Below are positions 12,471 through 26,453 of a stretch of 64,000 nt of DNA, piece after piece (position 1 is the first letter of the stretch; every line of letters begins with the position of its first letter). The translations under genes and the position numbers were made by a program. A model generated the notes under the pieces. It was not told the origin of the DNA. It worked only from the letters and a program-made list of their open reading frames with translations, and searched no databases. The stretch lies in assembly GCF_000003855.2 (NCBI RefSeq), contig NW_003101677.1, positions 3,342,480 to 3,406,479 on the forward strand, read 5' to 3'. Source of the DNA: Blastomyces gilchristii SLH14081 (taxonomy: Eukaryota > Ascomycota > Eurotiomycetes > Onygenales > Ajellomycetaceae).

Positions 12471-12750
12471 TTTCAAGCTCAGTCAGTCAGCAATCATCTG
12501 TTATAACTGAAAGAACTAGAAACTTGCATGCTTCAATCTCTGTGAACTCTACTGCAGACACTCAGAAACAGCCACTCAAATCATGAATAGCTCTCATGAA
12601 AGAAGTCTCAGAGAACTTATCAATTACTCACAGAATATCATTCTCTGCATCTGTGACAGAGAAACTCTTCAAACTCATAAATAAATCAATCTCAGTGAAG
12701 AACATTCTTGAGCATCTTCTGCAGAATCAAGCTATTTTTCTATAAGAAAT

Positions 12751-13007
12751 TGTAAGAAATCCCGCTCCTCGCGGATCCTTTACCCCTATTCCTATCTCTC
12801 ACATAATCAATAGGGCTAGCGGCCCTTGGCTACACACAACTATATAGACTGGAGTTCATGAATACTATTCACAACTCAGCTTGAATACTATTATACATTT
12901 GATTCCTACATTTATCTTTCTACTGTGAACACTTCTAGTAGTTAACAGTACATATCACACCAAGCTGCAAACACTCAAATAATTGCCTGTGAGCACTTAT
13001 TCTTACA
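12751..13007 (+). repeat. Gypsy-A inner 5' LTR (B)
   Basis: 257 bp, TGTAAG at the left and CTTACA at the right. It is the least mutated of the four Gypsy-A LTRs. Confidence 0.93.
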
Positions 13008-13281
13008 TTTCAAGCTCAGTCAGTCAGCAACCACCTGTTATGACTGAAAGAACTAGAAACTTGCATACTTCAACCCCTGCAAACCCTACTGCAGGCACTC
13101 AGGAGCAGCCACCTGAATCATGAATAACCTCTGTGGAAGAAGTCCCAGAGGACTTATCAATCACTCGCGGGACACCATTCTCTGCATCTGTGACAGAGGA
13201 ACCCTTCAAACCCATGAACAAATCAATCTCAGTGAAGAACATTCTTGAGCATCTCTCATGAGATCAAGCTATTTTTCTACA

Positions 13282-14130
13282 AGGAATGCTTACTGCCTGC
13301 AAACACTCTTGAACTGAGTCTCTAGACATGATCTTCAGAGACACCTGTGAACTGAAAAGAAACTTTCTCAAGTCATGACCACTTAAGGCCATCTATTGAA
13401 TCACAATCTATAAAAGCTTTTGTGAGTTTGCATTTGAAATTGACTTGCAAGCCTGACTGTGTGATATGAAAGATGAAGAAGCTGTCACCTATGTGATGAC
13501 AGGCCTCTATTACACTGAAGTCAAGGACTGGCTGAATCATCTAGAGAATGATCATGAGAGATTCTGATAATCTGTTCTCAAGACCTATCTAGAGAATAAG
13601 TTGAGAGACTCTGTGAGCTGGACAGAGAACATCTGAGCTGTGATCATTAATATTAGAAAAAGAGATGAGAAATCTGATGAAGACTACTCACAGTGCTTTA
13701 TAAAATTGTGATGTGAATTGAGACCTGTGGAAACAGAGCTCTGAAACAAGACCTGAATGATGATATTCATAAAGAGACTGAATAAAGACATGCAGAACAA
13801 GCTCATTGAGCAAGGCTCTAAGTTCTTGACTCTGAAGAAACTGATGACTCTCATTCATCACTTGCAGATCACTGTGAGAGTCACAGACCTGTAAAGAGCA
13901 GATCATCAACTGGCCCTGCAAGGGCCAGAACAACAGAGAACAGATTTGTCAGAAAAAGATGACAAGACACAGAGAGATTCACATCTGACTGCTGAGCAGA
14001 AAGAGAGAGCTTTATAAGCTCTCATGAACAGAGTGTATAACAGAGAGACTAAGAAAAAGAAACTCTGCTTTATCTGTTCTAAATCAGAACATCTTCACAC
14101 AAACTGTCCAGACAAATCAAAATAGAAATT
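13282..14130 (+). pseudogene. Gypsy-A inner gag remnant
   Basis: A plus frame from about 13,282 is coding-like apart from scattered stops, mainly TGA. It ends in a CCHC zinc knuckle at 14,066-14,107 (C-F-I-C, then H, then C with spacing C-x2-C-x4-H-x4-C), the nucleic-acid-binding motif of nucleocapsid. It once packaged the element RNA and is now non-functional. Confidence 0.85.
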
Positions 14131-17100
14131 TAGAGAGTTACAGACAGAGTCAGCAACAGCCTTCTTAAGAGTCTTGAAGCTGACACCTGAATCTGTTACT
14201 CTCTCAATGAAAATACTTGCTTATAGAGAGAGACTGTGCTGTGATACTGCTGCTCTGCAAGTATGAGAAGTATTGATGAACTTAGAATCTCAGGCTACTG
14301 TGATGTTTCTAAAGCTCATGAAGTGAATGAGCTGAAAGATGAAGACTGAGAATCTGCTCTTGCAACAAGCAGGGTATGAGAACTCAGATCTGAGAGCTGA
14401 GAAACTTGCAAGAGTTATCTTTGAATTGCAAGATCTCTCTGAAATCTGGAGAAGATTTGTGAAAACTGTGATTATCACAGATATTACAGATGACATGTAT
14501 TTGAGACTTGTATAACTTCAAAGACACAATTCACACATAGCTGTCTATGAGTCAGGTTTATACTTTCAATCAGTGTTGACAGACTTACTTATGAAGGTAG
14601 AAGCAGTTGATGCTGCAGAGTTGATTAGAGAAGACAAGCTTATCTATGTGATGACATTGTAAGTGTCTGAGAATCTCACAGTCATGAAAACTGAGCTTCA
14701 GATATCAGAGAAATATCAAGATCTCACAGAGATGTTCAGCCCAGCTAAGGCAGCTGAGCTTTCTTCTCATTATAAGAAGAATCTGGCAATAGATTTGATA
14801 GAAGAACAGAAACCCTTCTGAGAATCAATCTATAAACTCTCTCATCATGAGACAGAGGTCTTGCAGACCTATGTAAAGAAGAATCTGAAGAATGACTTTA
14901 TTCAATCTTCACAGGCCTCTGTAGAAGCCTCTGTGATGTTCATAAAGAAGAAGAATAAAGATCTCAGATTGTGTATAGACTACTGTGACCTGAACTCTAA
15001 GATAATAAAGAGCTGCTACTTTCTGTCTCTGATTGAGAATGTGATTAATCATCTCACAGAAGCTGTTATATTCACACAACTGAATGTGATCAATGTATAT
15101 ACACAGCTGTGAATATGATCTGAGAATGAATGAAAGACTGTCTTTAGAACTGCACTGAGACTGTTTGAATATCTAGTGATGTCTTTTGATCTGACTAATA
15201 TCTCTGCAGCATTTCAGTCTTTCATTAATAAAACACTTCATGCATATCTGAATGTCTTCATAATAATATATCTGAATGATGTGATAGTATACTCTGCAAA
15301 GAAGAAAGAACACACTGAGCATGTGTAAAGTGTGTTGAAGATCTTAGATAAGACAGAACTGTATATTAAGCTTATGAAGTACAACTTCAGTATCTGCTGA
15401 ATTAATTTTCTAGAATATATAATCACTGTGAATAATATTCAGATGAAACCTTCATGAGTTGAGACTATTCTATCATAATCAGAGCTAACTAGTATTCATG
15501 AGATTCAGATCTTTCTGAGCTTTGTGAATTTCTATAGATGATTTATCTTTGCATTTATGAGAATCTTCTTGACTCTTACAGACATACTGAAGAGTGAAAA
15601 TAAGAAGAAGTCATTCTATGAACAGAGAATGAAAAGATTGTTGAGAAGAGAGAACTGTAAGAACTTTCTTATTTCAGAAGCTTATGAGGTCTTTGCAAGA
15701 TTGAAATAGATATTCACAGATGCAGTGATACTATTTCACTTTGATCTCTTACTCTTAATCAGATTGAAGACAGATGTCTTCTTCTTTATGATTTCAGAAA
15801 TAGTCTTGTAACTACAGCTAAATAAGAACTGAGTTTCAGTGATCTTTTTCTCATGAAAGATGCAACCTGTGAAGATCAACTATGACATTCATGATCAGAA
15901 GCTTCTTATAATAGTGAAATTCTTTCATCACTGATATCACTACTTTAAGAGCCTTGTAACAGTGATTACTGTTAGAACTGATCATAATAGCTTATAACAG
16001 TTTGCTTTAATCAAGAAACTCTCACAGCAGCAGATTCACTGAGCTCAGAGACTGAGTGAGTTCTGATTCAAGATAGAATATATCAAGGAAACTAAGAACT
16101 CAGTGAACAGACTCTCTTACAGATCAGACTATGTTAAGAAGACCAGGACAACAGATACAGAGAGACTAGAGAAGACAGAAAAGCTTCATAAGAAGCTTGA
16201 ACTGAGTGTTATAAAGAGATTGACTGAAGAGTCTCTCAATTCTCTATAAGAGAAGAAGAAGAAGAAAGAGAAGAAGTCTGTACAACTACTCTCTATAACA
16301 CTGAGAGTCAACACTCTGAGAATCTCTGTGAGAATCCTTGAAGAGAGTATCTATAATCTGAAGAATTTGCAGGCTTTGAGAAGCATCACAGAAGACCTGA
16401 TGTAAGGAAAAACAGAGTATAAGTCTTTGCAAGATCTTCTATTCAGATTGTCTGAACTGCAACTGAAGAATGAATATACTCAATATATTCAGAAACTGCT
16501 TACAGCAGAGATTAACTCTGCAGAAATAAAGAATTGAAGAGACTTAAATAATCTCTTGCAAAGAGAGAGCTGAATTTATGTGCCTGTGAATGAGTTTCTA
16601 TATGTAGAACTTATTAAAAGATATCATGACTCTTCTCTAGTAAGTTATTTTACAGACACTAGAACTCATGAGTTGTTTATAAGAAAATACTTCTGACTGA
16701 AGGTGTGAGAACTTGTGAAGAAGATAGTGAATTCTTGTGCTGTTTATCAGAGTTCATAGATAATGCAGTTCAGATTATATGAAGAACTTACTTCTCTATT
16801 CATTCTGCAGAAACCTTGAGAACAGCTAGAAATGAATGCTCTTGTGAACCTCTCTGAAAGCAAGAACATATATAATGCCTGCTTTGACAGTGTGCTGGTG
16901 ATAGTGAATTACTTTACTAAGATGACATACTTTATATTCATCTGTAAGAACTTGAAGTTAAAGGATTTGACTCACATCTTTGTCTGTGATGTGATTTGAT
17001 TGCATGAATTGTCTATAAACATTATCTCAGATAGAGAATTAATCTTTGCAGAAGAGTTCTGATCTGATCTGATAACTATACTGAAGATCTCATGAGATCT

Positions 17101-17890
17101 AAGCATGACTTTTCATTAACAGATAGATGATCAGACAGAATACCTGATAAGTATATTGAAACAGTATCTGCAGTGCTTTGTTAATTACAATCAGAATAAC
17201 TGAGTATATTGATTATCACTGACAGAGTTTGTGTACAATAACTCAAAACATGTCAGCACAGGTAAAACCCTCTTTGAGATGCTTACTGAGACTCATCTGC
17301 AGATGATCTTGATGAACCTGTGAGAGTATACTATAGAGTATGATGATGCCTGTGAATGAGCTGAGAGAATTCAGAAGATTTGAGAGAAAGTCTGTGAATT
17401 CTTGAGAAAGGCTCAAGAGTATCAGAAGAGATACTATGACTTCAAGCATATTGCAAAGAGTTTTAAGAAAGATGATAGAGTCTAGCTGAGTCTAGAAAAT
17501 ATCATTATATGAAGATTTAGTAAGAAGCTGAATCTCTTGTGAACAGAGTCTTATAAGATTATGAAGAAAGTTAGTTCACAGTTCTATAGATTAGAACTGT
17601 TATCTGAGTTACAGATATATAATGTTTTTCATGTCTCTTTACTCTGTGAATATAAGAAATTCTTAGAAGAGAATCCTGTGACTCATCACTCTGTTCATGA
17701 AGTACTAGAGAGTGAAAGAGAATATTAGATTAAAGAGATTATTAACTCAGAGAAGTGAGATTGTAAGCTCTGATTCAAGGTTCAGTGACAAGAGTATTCT
17801 GATAAGATGAATGAGTTCACTTGAGAATCATCTGAGCAGATAAGATATCTGCAGAAGCTGAGACATGACTTTCATACTGTGAATTCTGAT
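14131..17890 (+). pseudogene. Gypsy-A inner pol remnant (protease, RT, RNase H, integrase, chromodomain)
   Basis: RT is clear from 14,861: LRLCIDYCDLNSKIIKS, then the catalytic YLDD box as YLND at 15,269-15,280 (Asp to Asn by a G-to-A change). The standard RNase H follows at about 15,740-16,140. The integrase zinc module lies at about 16,615-16,760 and the core at about 16,840-17,240. A chromodomain-like end lies at about 17,700-17,870, with its Trp positions now TGA. The order RT, RNase H, integrase, chromodomain places it among Ty3/Gypsy chromoviruses. Many stops make it inactive. Confidence 0.88.
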
Positions 17891-18119
17891 AAGTCAGAAT
17901 AATGCAGTCTTCACTAAGAATCTGATTATGATAAAGATATTAACACTGTCATTTGTGAACTTTAGTCTATAAGATAATGAGTTTCTACTGAAATGAACAG
18001 TCTGCAGTGTATACAAGAAAAGAAGAAAACATGTTCTTATTAAAGCTAAAAAATAAGAAAATAAACAGGGCTGTGAATGCAATTTAGAGATTAATAAAGA
18101 AAAAATAAAGAAAATTCAC

Positions 18120-18880
18120 ACTCACATTATCAATATCTGTGATACTCAATTCTCTCATAACTATCAATTTCTCTCTTCAAAGAAGCAGAGAGTATCATAT
18201 CTGTGATATAGATAATTATTACATTTGATATAAAGATCATCAGAAATGCACAGATTTCAGAGAAGCTGAATATCAGAGCATGCACAGTTGCAGCAGAGCC
18301 TTGAAGACTGATTATCTGCATGTGTGACCAGATATCCCTTGCAAAGCTGTGTTCACTCTCTCAGTTATGCTGAAGTATTCAGCTCAGAAACAATGAGAAT
18401 GCAGAGAGAAGGCTCATCTGTTCAGATCAACTTCTGTCATGAATTCATGACATTTGCATTGCCTTGATTACTCAGATTTTGCAGGTACCTGGAAACTCAT
18501 CTCTCATTGACAATGAGATTGCAGAAATGCACCGCAGTGTGAGGACCATTGGTAGGGAATCTAGACATATTCACATATGCCTGGTCAGAGATTGTGTGGG
18601 CAGAGAAGGAATGGTCATAGGCCTGTGAGATCACAGAAGACACTGGTAACACCAGAAGCTTCACAAGAACTGTCAGCTAGAATCTGTAAGGAATTACTTG
18701 TAAGAAGACTTACAGCAAAGAAGAGAACTGCACTGCTTGAAGCCAGGAACTGGCCTGGGAAAGGCAGGGGGTTGGCCGCTGACCTGAAGATCAGGTGCAG
18801 TGGCAGGGCTGAGGGAGATGAAGATGTGATTGTGAGTGACAGTGTCCCTGCTTCATCAGCTGGCAAAAAGTAATCAGAGA
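18120..18880 (+). pseudogene. Extra RNase H-like region downstream of the Gypsy-A integrase (inner copy)
   Basis: A plus frame contains, at 18,482-18,526, QVPGNSSLIDNEIAE, which aligns without gaps to the RNase HI C-terminal motif WVPGHSGIxGNExAD. Several of its deviations (G to S, G to D) are G-to-A changes. The element's ordinary RNase H lies between RT and integrase, so this would be a second one. The upstream catalytic Asp and Glu positions are not convincingly readable. The same region exists in the outer copy. It might also be a captured LINE-type RNase H. Confidence 0.5.
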
Positions 18881-19738
18881 AGTCATGAGAACACTCATGA
18901 GAAGCTCAGCAGTGACCAGACATTGTTTATGAAGAGATTGAAATTGAAAAAATTTTTATTCTTGAGAAGTTCTTGAATCAATACATGAACACTGTTAGAA
19001 ATACTCTCTCTCTGTTATCTGAGTGAAAACACTTCATGAATGAATGAAAATACTCACAGTTTATGAGAATGAGAGCTGTTATAGAAAAAGAGAAAAGAAG
19101 ATGAGATTTCATGAACAGATCTGGGATATTTATACTACTCTAGAGAGGTTTGTTTACACTGTGAGTGATTCTGCAGAACAGTCAGATCACTCTAGTAAAT
19201 AAGAGTGATTGTGAATCACAGATCTGAATCTTTCTATATGACTACAAAGAGTGATTGCAGACTGCAGATATCTTGATTCTACAATTCTACAGAGTTGATG
19301 AAAGAATAGAAAATTCCTTATAATTCTACAGTGTCAAAGAGCAATGATTTGTGAGAATGAATGAAAGATTAACTCATAAATGTTTCTCTTTGATGAGAGT
19401 AATCTCACAGAGAGTGATTCATCTGTGAGATGAATCTATGTGATGATCACACAAGAATCTCATGAAAATGATTGAGAGTTAACTGAAACTCTTCTGTATG
19501 AAAGATATGAGATGAATCTGTGTGATAGTCAGAGAAGAATCTGTAGACTACAAAGAACCTTACAGAACAAGGAACTGAGTGACAGACTCTTTTCTCTTTA
19601 TAATAATAAGAGATTTTTCCTCACTGAGGTTTTTTATAGATGTGAAGGGTTTTTAGTGAGTATTACTGCAGTGCTGAGCTGACTATGAAGTCACTCAGTG
19701 AAAGGCTTCACGGACAAAGTCTTAGAGAGGGAGAAGTA

Positions 19739-19995
19739 TGTAAGAAATCCTGCTTCTCACAGATTCTTTATCCCTATTCCTATCTCTCACATAATCAATA
19801 GAGCTAGCGGCTCTTGACTACATACAACTATATAGACTGGAGTTCACGAATACTATTCATAACTCAGCTTGAATGCTATTATACATTTGACCTCTACATT
19901 TATCTTTCTACTGTGAACACTTCTAGTAGTTAACAGTACATATCACGCCAAGCTGCAAACACCCGAATAATCACCTGCGAGCACTTATTCTTACA
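19739..19995 (+). repeat. Gypsy-A inner 3' LTR (C)
   Basis: 257 bp, TGTAAG to CTTACA. It is followed by the TSD GAAAT and then the outer element's gag leader. Confidence 0.93.
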
Positions 19996-20000
19996 GAAAT

Positions 20001-23000
20001 GCTTACTGTCTGTAAATACTCTTAAACTGAGTCTCTAGACATAATCTTCAGAGACACCTGTGAACTGAAAAGAAACTTCCTTAAGTTATAACTACTTAAG
20101 GCCACTTATTGAATCACAATCTATAAAAGCTTTTGTAAGTTTGTATTTAAAATTGACTCATAAGCCCAGCTATATAACATAAAAGATGAAAAAGCTGTTA
20201 TCTATACAATGACAGATCTCTATTACACTGAAGTCAAGAACTGACTGAATTATCTAGAAAATAATTATGAGAGACTTCACTGATCTATTCTTAAGACCTA
20301 TCTTCAGAACAAGTTAAGAGACTTCATGAGCTGAACAGAGAACATCTGAGCTATAATTATTAATATTAGAAAAAGAGATAAGAAATCTGATGAAGACTAC
20401 TTACAGTACTTCATAAAATTATGATATGAATTAAGATCTGTGAAAATAGAGCTCTGAAACAAGATCTCAATAATAATATTTATAAAAAAGCTGAATAAAG
20501 ACATGCAGAACAAGCTCATTGAGTAAGACTCTAAGTTCTTGACTCTGAAGAAACTGATGACTCTTATTCACTACTTACAGATCACTGTGAGAGTCACAGA
20601 TCTATGAAGAGCAGATCATCAACTAGTCTCACAAGACTCAGAATAACAGAGAACAGATTTATTAGAAAAAGATGATAAGACACAGAGAGATTTATATCTG
20701 ACTACTAAGCAGAGAGAGAGAGCTTTACAAGCTTCTGTGAACAGAGTGTATAACAGAGAGATCAAGAAAAAGAGACTCTGCTTTATCTATTGTAAATCAG
20801 AATATCTCTGTGCAAACTGTCTGAATAAATCAAAATAGAAATTTGAGAAGTCATGAACAGAGTTAGTAACAGTCTTCTTAAGAGTCTTGAAGCTGACACC
20901 TGAATCTGTTACTTTCTCAATAAAAATACTTACTCATAGAGAGAGACTGTGCTGTGATACTACTGTCTTACAAGTATGAGAAGTATTAATGAACTCAGAA
21001 TCTCAGGTCACTGTAGTGTCTTTAAAGCTCACAGAGTAAATGAGATAAAAGATGAAAACTGAGAATCTGCTCTTATAATAAGCAGGGTGTGAGAACTCAG
21101 ACCTGAGAACTGAGAAACTCATAAGAGTCATCTTTGAATTGCAAGATCTCTCTGAAATCTGAAGAAGATTTACAGAAACTGTGATTATTGCAGATATCAT
21201 AGATAACATATACTTGAGATTTGCATGACTTCAAAGACATAATTCATACATAGCTGTCTATAAGTCAGGTTTATACTTCTGATCAGTGTTGACAGATTCA
21301 CTTATAAAGATAGAATCAGTTGATGCTACAGAGTTAATTAGAGAAGATAAGCATATCTATATAATAACTTTATAAGTGTCTGAGAATCTCATAATCATGA
21401 AAACTGAGCTTCAGATATCAGAGAAATACTGAGATCTTGCAGAGATGTTTAACTCAGTAAAGACAGCTGAGCTTTCTTCTCACTATAAGAAGAATCTGAT
21501 AATAGATTTAATAGAAGAGTAGAAACTCTTCTGAGAATCAATCTATAAGCTCTCTCATTATAAAACAGAGGTCTTATAGACCTATGTAAAGAAGAATCTG
21601 AAGAATGACTTCATCTAATCTTCACAGATCTTCACAGAAGCCTCTGTGATATTTATGAAGAAGAAGAATAAAGATCTCAGATTATATGTAGACTATCATA
21701 ATCTGAACTTCAAGATAATAAAAAGCTGCTACTTTCTATCTCTGATTGAGAATGTGATCAACTGTCTTATAAGAGCTGTCATATTCACACAACTGAATAT
21801 AATTAATGTATATACATGACTGTGAATACAGTTAGAAGATGAATAAAAGACTGTCTTTAGAACTGCACTGAGATTGTTTGAATATCTAGTAATGTCTTTT
21901 AATCTGACTAATATCTCTGCAGCATTTCAGTCTTTCATTAATAAAATACTTTATATATATCTGAATATCTTCATGATAATATATCTGAATAATGTGATAG
22001 TGTACTTCACAAAGAAGAAAGAACACACTGAGCATGTGTGAAGTGTATTAAAGATCTTAGATAAGACAGAACTGTATATTAAGCTTATAAAGTGCAACTT
22101 CAGTGTCTACTGAATTAATTTTCTAGAATATGTAATCACTGCAGATAGTATTCAGATGAAATCTTCATAGATTGAGACTATTCTATCATAGCTGAAGCTA
22201 ACTAGTATTTATAAGATTCAGATCTTTCTGAGCTTTGTAAATTTCTATAGACAGTTTATCTTTATATTTATAAGAATCTTCTTGACTCTTATAGACATGC
22301 TGAAGAATGAAAATAAAAAGAAGTCATTCTATGAATAAAGAATGAAAAGATTATTAAGAAGAAAGAACTGTAAGAACTTTCTTATCTCAGAAGCTTATAG
22401 AGTCTTTATAAGATTGAAACAGATATTTATAAATACAGTAATACTATTTCACTTTAATTTCTTACTCTTAATCAGATTGAAGACAGATATCTTCTTCTTT
22501 ATAATTTCAGAAATAGTCTTGCAACTACAGTTAAATGAGAACTGGATTTCAGTGATCTTTTTCTTATAAAAGATACAATCTGTGAAGATCAACTATGACA
22601 TTCATAATTAGAAGCTTCTTACAGTAGTGAAATTCTTTCATCACTGATATCACTACTTTGAGAACCTTATAACAGTGATTACTGTTAGAACTGATTATAA
22701 CAGCTTATAATAGTTTACTTTAATCAAGAAACTCTCACAGTAGTAGATTTACTAGGCTCAGAGACTGAGTGAGTTCTGATTCAAGATAGAATATATCAAG
22801 AGAACTAAGAACTCAGCAGACAGACTCTCTCACAGATCAGACTATGTTAAGAAGATCAGAGCAACAGATACAGAGAGACTAGAGAAGACAGAAAAGCTTT
22901 ACAGAATACTCAGACTGAGTGTTGTGAAGAGATTAACTGAAGAGTCTCTCAATTCTCTGTAAGAGAAGAGAAAGAAGAGAGAAAAGAAGCCTGTATAACT

Positions 23001-24650
23001 ACTCTCTATAACACTGAGAGTCAACACTCTGAGAATCTCTGTAAGAATTCTTGAAGAGAATATCTATAATCTGAAGAATTTACAGGCTTTGAGAAGTGCT
23101 ATGAAAGACCTGATGCAAGAGAAAACAGAGTATAAGTCTTTATAAGATCTTCTATTCAGATTGTCTGAACTGTAACTGAAGAATGAATATACTCAGTATA
23201 TTCAGAAACTACTCACAGCAGAGATCAATTCTGCAGAAATAAAGAATTAAAGAGACTTAAATCATCTCTTATAAAGAGAGAACTGAATTTATATATCTGT
23301 AAATAAGTTTCTATGTATAGAACTTATCAAAAGATATCATGACTCTTCTCTAGTAAGTTATTTTACAGATACTAGAACTCATGAGTTACTCATAAGAAAA
23401 TACTTCTGACTGAAGATATGAGAACTTGTAAAGAAGATAGTGAATTCTTATACTATTTATTAGAGTTCATGAATAGTGTGATTCAGATTATATAAAGAAC
23501 TTACTCCTCTACTCATTCTATAAGAATCTTGAGAACAGCTAGAAATGAATGTTCTTATAAGTCTCTCTGAAAGCAAGAACATATATAATACCTGCTTTAA
23601 CAGTGTGCTGATGATAGTGAATTACTTTATCAAGATAACATACTTTATACTCATCTACAAGAACTTGAAGTCAAAGAATTTGACTCATATCTTTATCTGT
23701 GATATAATCTGATTGTATGAATTGTCTGTGAATATTATCTCAGACAGAGAATCAATCTTCATAGAAGAGTTCTGATTTGATCTGATAACTATACTAAAGA
23801 TCTCATGAGATCTAAGCACAGCTTTTCATCAATAGATAGATGATCAGACAGAATATCTAATAAGTATATTAAAACAGTATCTGCAGTGCTTTGTTAATTA
23901 CAATCAGAATGACTAAGTATATTGATTATCACTCACAGAGTTTATATATAACAACTCAAAGCATATCAGTATAGATAAAACTCTCTTTGAGATACTTACT
24001 AAGACTTATCTACAGATGATCTTGATAAACCTGTAAGAGTATACTATAGAGTGTGATAATATCTGTGACCAGACTGAGAGAATTCAGAAGATTCAGAAGA
24101 AAGTCTGTAAATTCTTGAGAAAGACTCAAGAGTATCAGAAGAGATACTATGACTTCAAGTATATTATAAAGAGTTTTAAGAAAGATGATAGAGTCTGACT
24201 AAGTCTAGAAAACATTATCATGTGAAAATCTAGTAAGAAGCTGAATCTCTTACAGACAGAGTCTTATAAGATTATAAAGAAAGTTAGCTCACAGTTCTAC
24301 AGATTGAAACTGCTATCTGAGTTGTAGATATATAATATTTTTCATGTCTCTTTACTCTGTGAATATAAGAAATTCTTAGAAGAGAATTCTGTAACTCATC
24401 ACTCTGTCTATGAAGTACTAGAGAATGAAAGAGAATATCAGGTCAAAGAGATTATTGACTCAGAGAAGTGAGATTATAAGCTCTGATTCAAGATTCAGTG
24501 ACAAGAGTATTCTGATAAGATGAATGAGTTCACTTGAGAATCATCTGAGTAGATAAGACATCTATAAAAGCTAAGACATGACTTTTATACTGTAAATTCT
24601 GATAAGTCAGAATGACACAGTCTTCACTAAGAACCTGATTATAATAAAGA
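20001..24650 (+). pseudogene. Gypsy-A outer gag-pol remnant
   Basis: It is collinear with 13,287-17,930 of the inner copy but with more transitions. The zinc-knuckle Cys and His pattern is recognisable near 20,780-20,825, the RT near 21,590-22,040, the integrase near 23,320-23,990, and the chromodomain at about 24,420-24,580 (YQVKEIIDSEK, better preserved here than in the inner copy). Stops occur in every domain. Confidence 0.85.
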
Positions 24651-24829
24651 TATTAATACTATCATTTATAAGCTCTAGTCTATAAGATAATAAGTTTCTA
24701 CTGAAATGAACAGTTCATGATATATATAAGAAAAGAAGAAATCATACTCTTATTAAAGTTAAAAAATAAGAAAATAAACAGGGCTGTGAACACAATTTAG
24801 AGACTAATAAAGAAAAAATAAAGAAAACT

Positions 24830-25590
24830 CATACTTACATTCTTAATATCTGTAACACTCAACTCTCTCATAACTATTAATTTTCTTCTTCAAAGAAGCA
24901 GAGAGTATTATACTTATAGTACAGACAATTATTGCATTTGACATAAAGATCATCAGAAATGCACAGACTTCAGAGAAGTCAGACATCAGAGCATATACAG
25001 TTGTAGCAGAGTCTTGAGAGCTGACTGTCTATATATGTGATCAGATATCTCTTATAAAGCTGTGTCTGCTTTCTCAGTTATGCTAAAGTATTCAGTCTGA
25101 AAATAATTGAGATATAGAGAGAGAGCTCATCTGTTCAGACTAACTTCTGTTATAAATTCATAGTATTTATATTGTCTTGATTACCTGGATTTTACAGGTA
25201 TCTGAGAACTCATCTCTCATTGACAATGAAATTGTGAAAATGTGCCACAGCGCGAGGATCATTGATAGAGAACCTAGACATATTTACATATACCTGGTCA
25301 GAGATTGTGCAGACAGAGAGAGAGTGATCATAGATCTGCAGAGCTGCAGAAGACACTGACAACACTGAGAGCTTTATAAGAACTGTTAGCTAGAGTCTGT
25401 AAGAAATTACTTATAAGAAGACTTACAGTAAAGAGAAGAACTGCACTGCTTAAAGTCAGAGACTGACCTGGAAAAGACATGAAGTTAATCACTGGCCTGA
25501 AGATCAGGTGCAGTGACAGAGCTGAAAGAAGTGAAGATATAGTTATAAGCAGCAGCACTTCTACTTCATCAGCTGATAAAAAGTGATCAG
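24830..25590 (+). pseudogene. Extra RNase H-like region (outer copy)
   Basis: This matches the inner copy's 18,120-18,880. At 25,195-25,239 the same 15-codon block reads QVSENSSLIDNEIVK, preceded in frame by ITWIL. Because both copies carry it at the same position before the LTR, it belongs to the Gypsy-A family and is not a private insertion. Confidence 0.5.
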
Positions 25591-26453
25591 AGAAGTTATA
25601 GAAACACTTATAAGAAGCTCAGCAGTAGTCAGACATTGTTTATAAAGATATTAAAATTAAAAAAATTTTTATTCTTAAGAAGTTCTTGAATTAATATATA
25701 GATATTGTTAGAAATACTCTCTCTCTATTATCTGAATAGAAATACTTCACAGATAAATAAGAATACTCACAGTTTATAAAGATAAAAACTGTTATAGAAA
25801 AAGAAAAAAGAAGATGAGATTCTACAGACAGATCTGAGATATTTATACTATTCTAGAGAGATTTGCTTACACTGTGAGTGATTCTGCAGAACAGTCAGAT
25901 CACTCTAGTAAATAAAAGTAATTATAAATTACAGATCTGAATCTTTCTATATAACTATAAAGAATAATTGCAGACTGTAGATATCTTAGTTCTACAATTC
26001 TACAGAGTTAATAAAAGAATGAAAAATTTCTCACAATTCTACAGTGTCAAAAAATAATGATTCATAAGAATAAGTGAAAGATTAACTTATAAATGCTTCT
26101 CTTTGATAAAGATAATCTCACAGAGAGTGATTCATCTGTGAGATGAATCTATATAATAATTATATAAAAATCTCATGAAAATAATTGAGAGTTAATCAGA
26201 ACTCTTCTATATGAAAGATGTAAGATAAATCTGTGTGATAGTCAGAGAAGAATCTGTAGATTATAAAGAATCTTGTAGAATAAGAAACTGAGTGACAGAC
26301 TCTTTTTTCTTCATAGTAATAAGGGATTTTTCCTCACTGAGGTTTTTTATAGATATGAAGAGTTTTTAGTGAGTATCACTACAGTGCTGAGCTGATTCTA
26401 TAAAGTCACTCAGTGAAAGACTTCACAGATGAAGTCTTAGAGAGAGAGAAATA

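Larger units (their letters stand above)
12751..19995 (+). mobile_element. Inner Gypsy-A chromovirus, complete 7,245 bp
   Basis: LTRs of equal length (257 bp) at both ends and the TSD GAAAT (12,746-12,750 and 19,996-20,000) show an insertion into the gag leader of another copy of the same family. The order is LTR, leader, gag, protease region, RT, RNase H, zinc-binding and core integrase, chromodomain, extra RNase H-like region, purine-rich tract (AGAGAGGGAGAAG just before 19,739) and LTR. All frames are broken by stops. Confidence 0.93.

Noticed and set aside
18577..18873. 98-codon plus-strand open frame in Gypsy-A
   Set aside because: It is out of frame with the RNase H-like reading shared by both copies and is not open in the outer copy.
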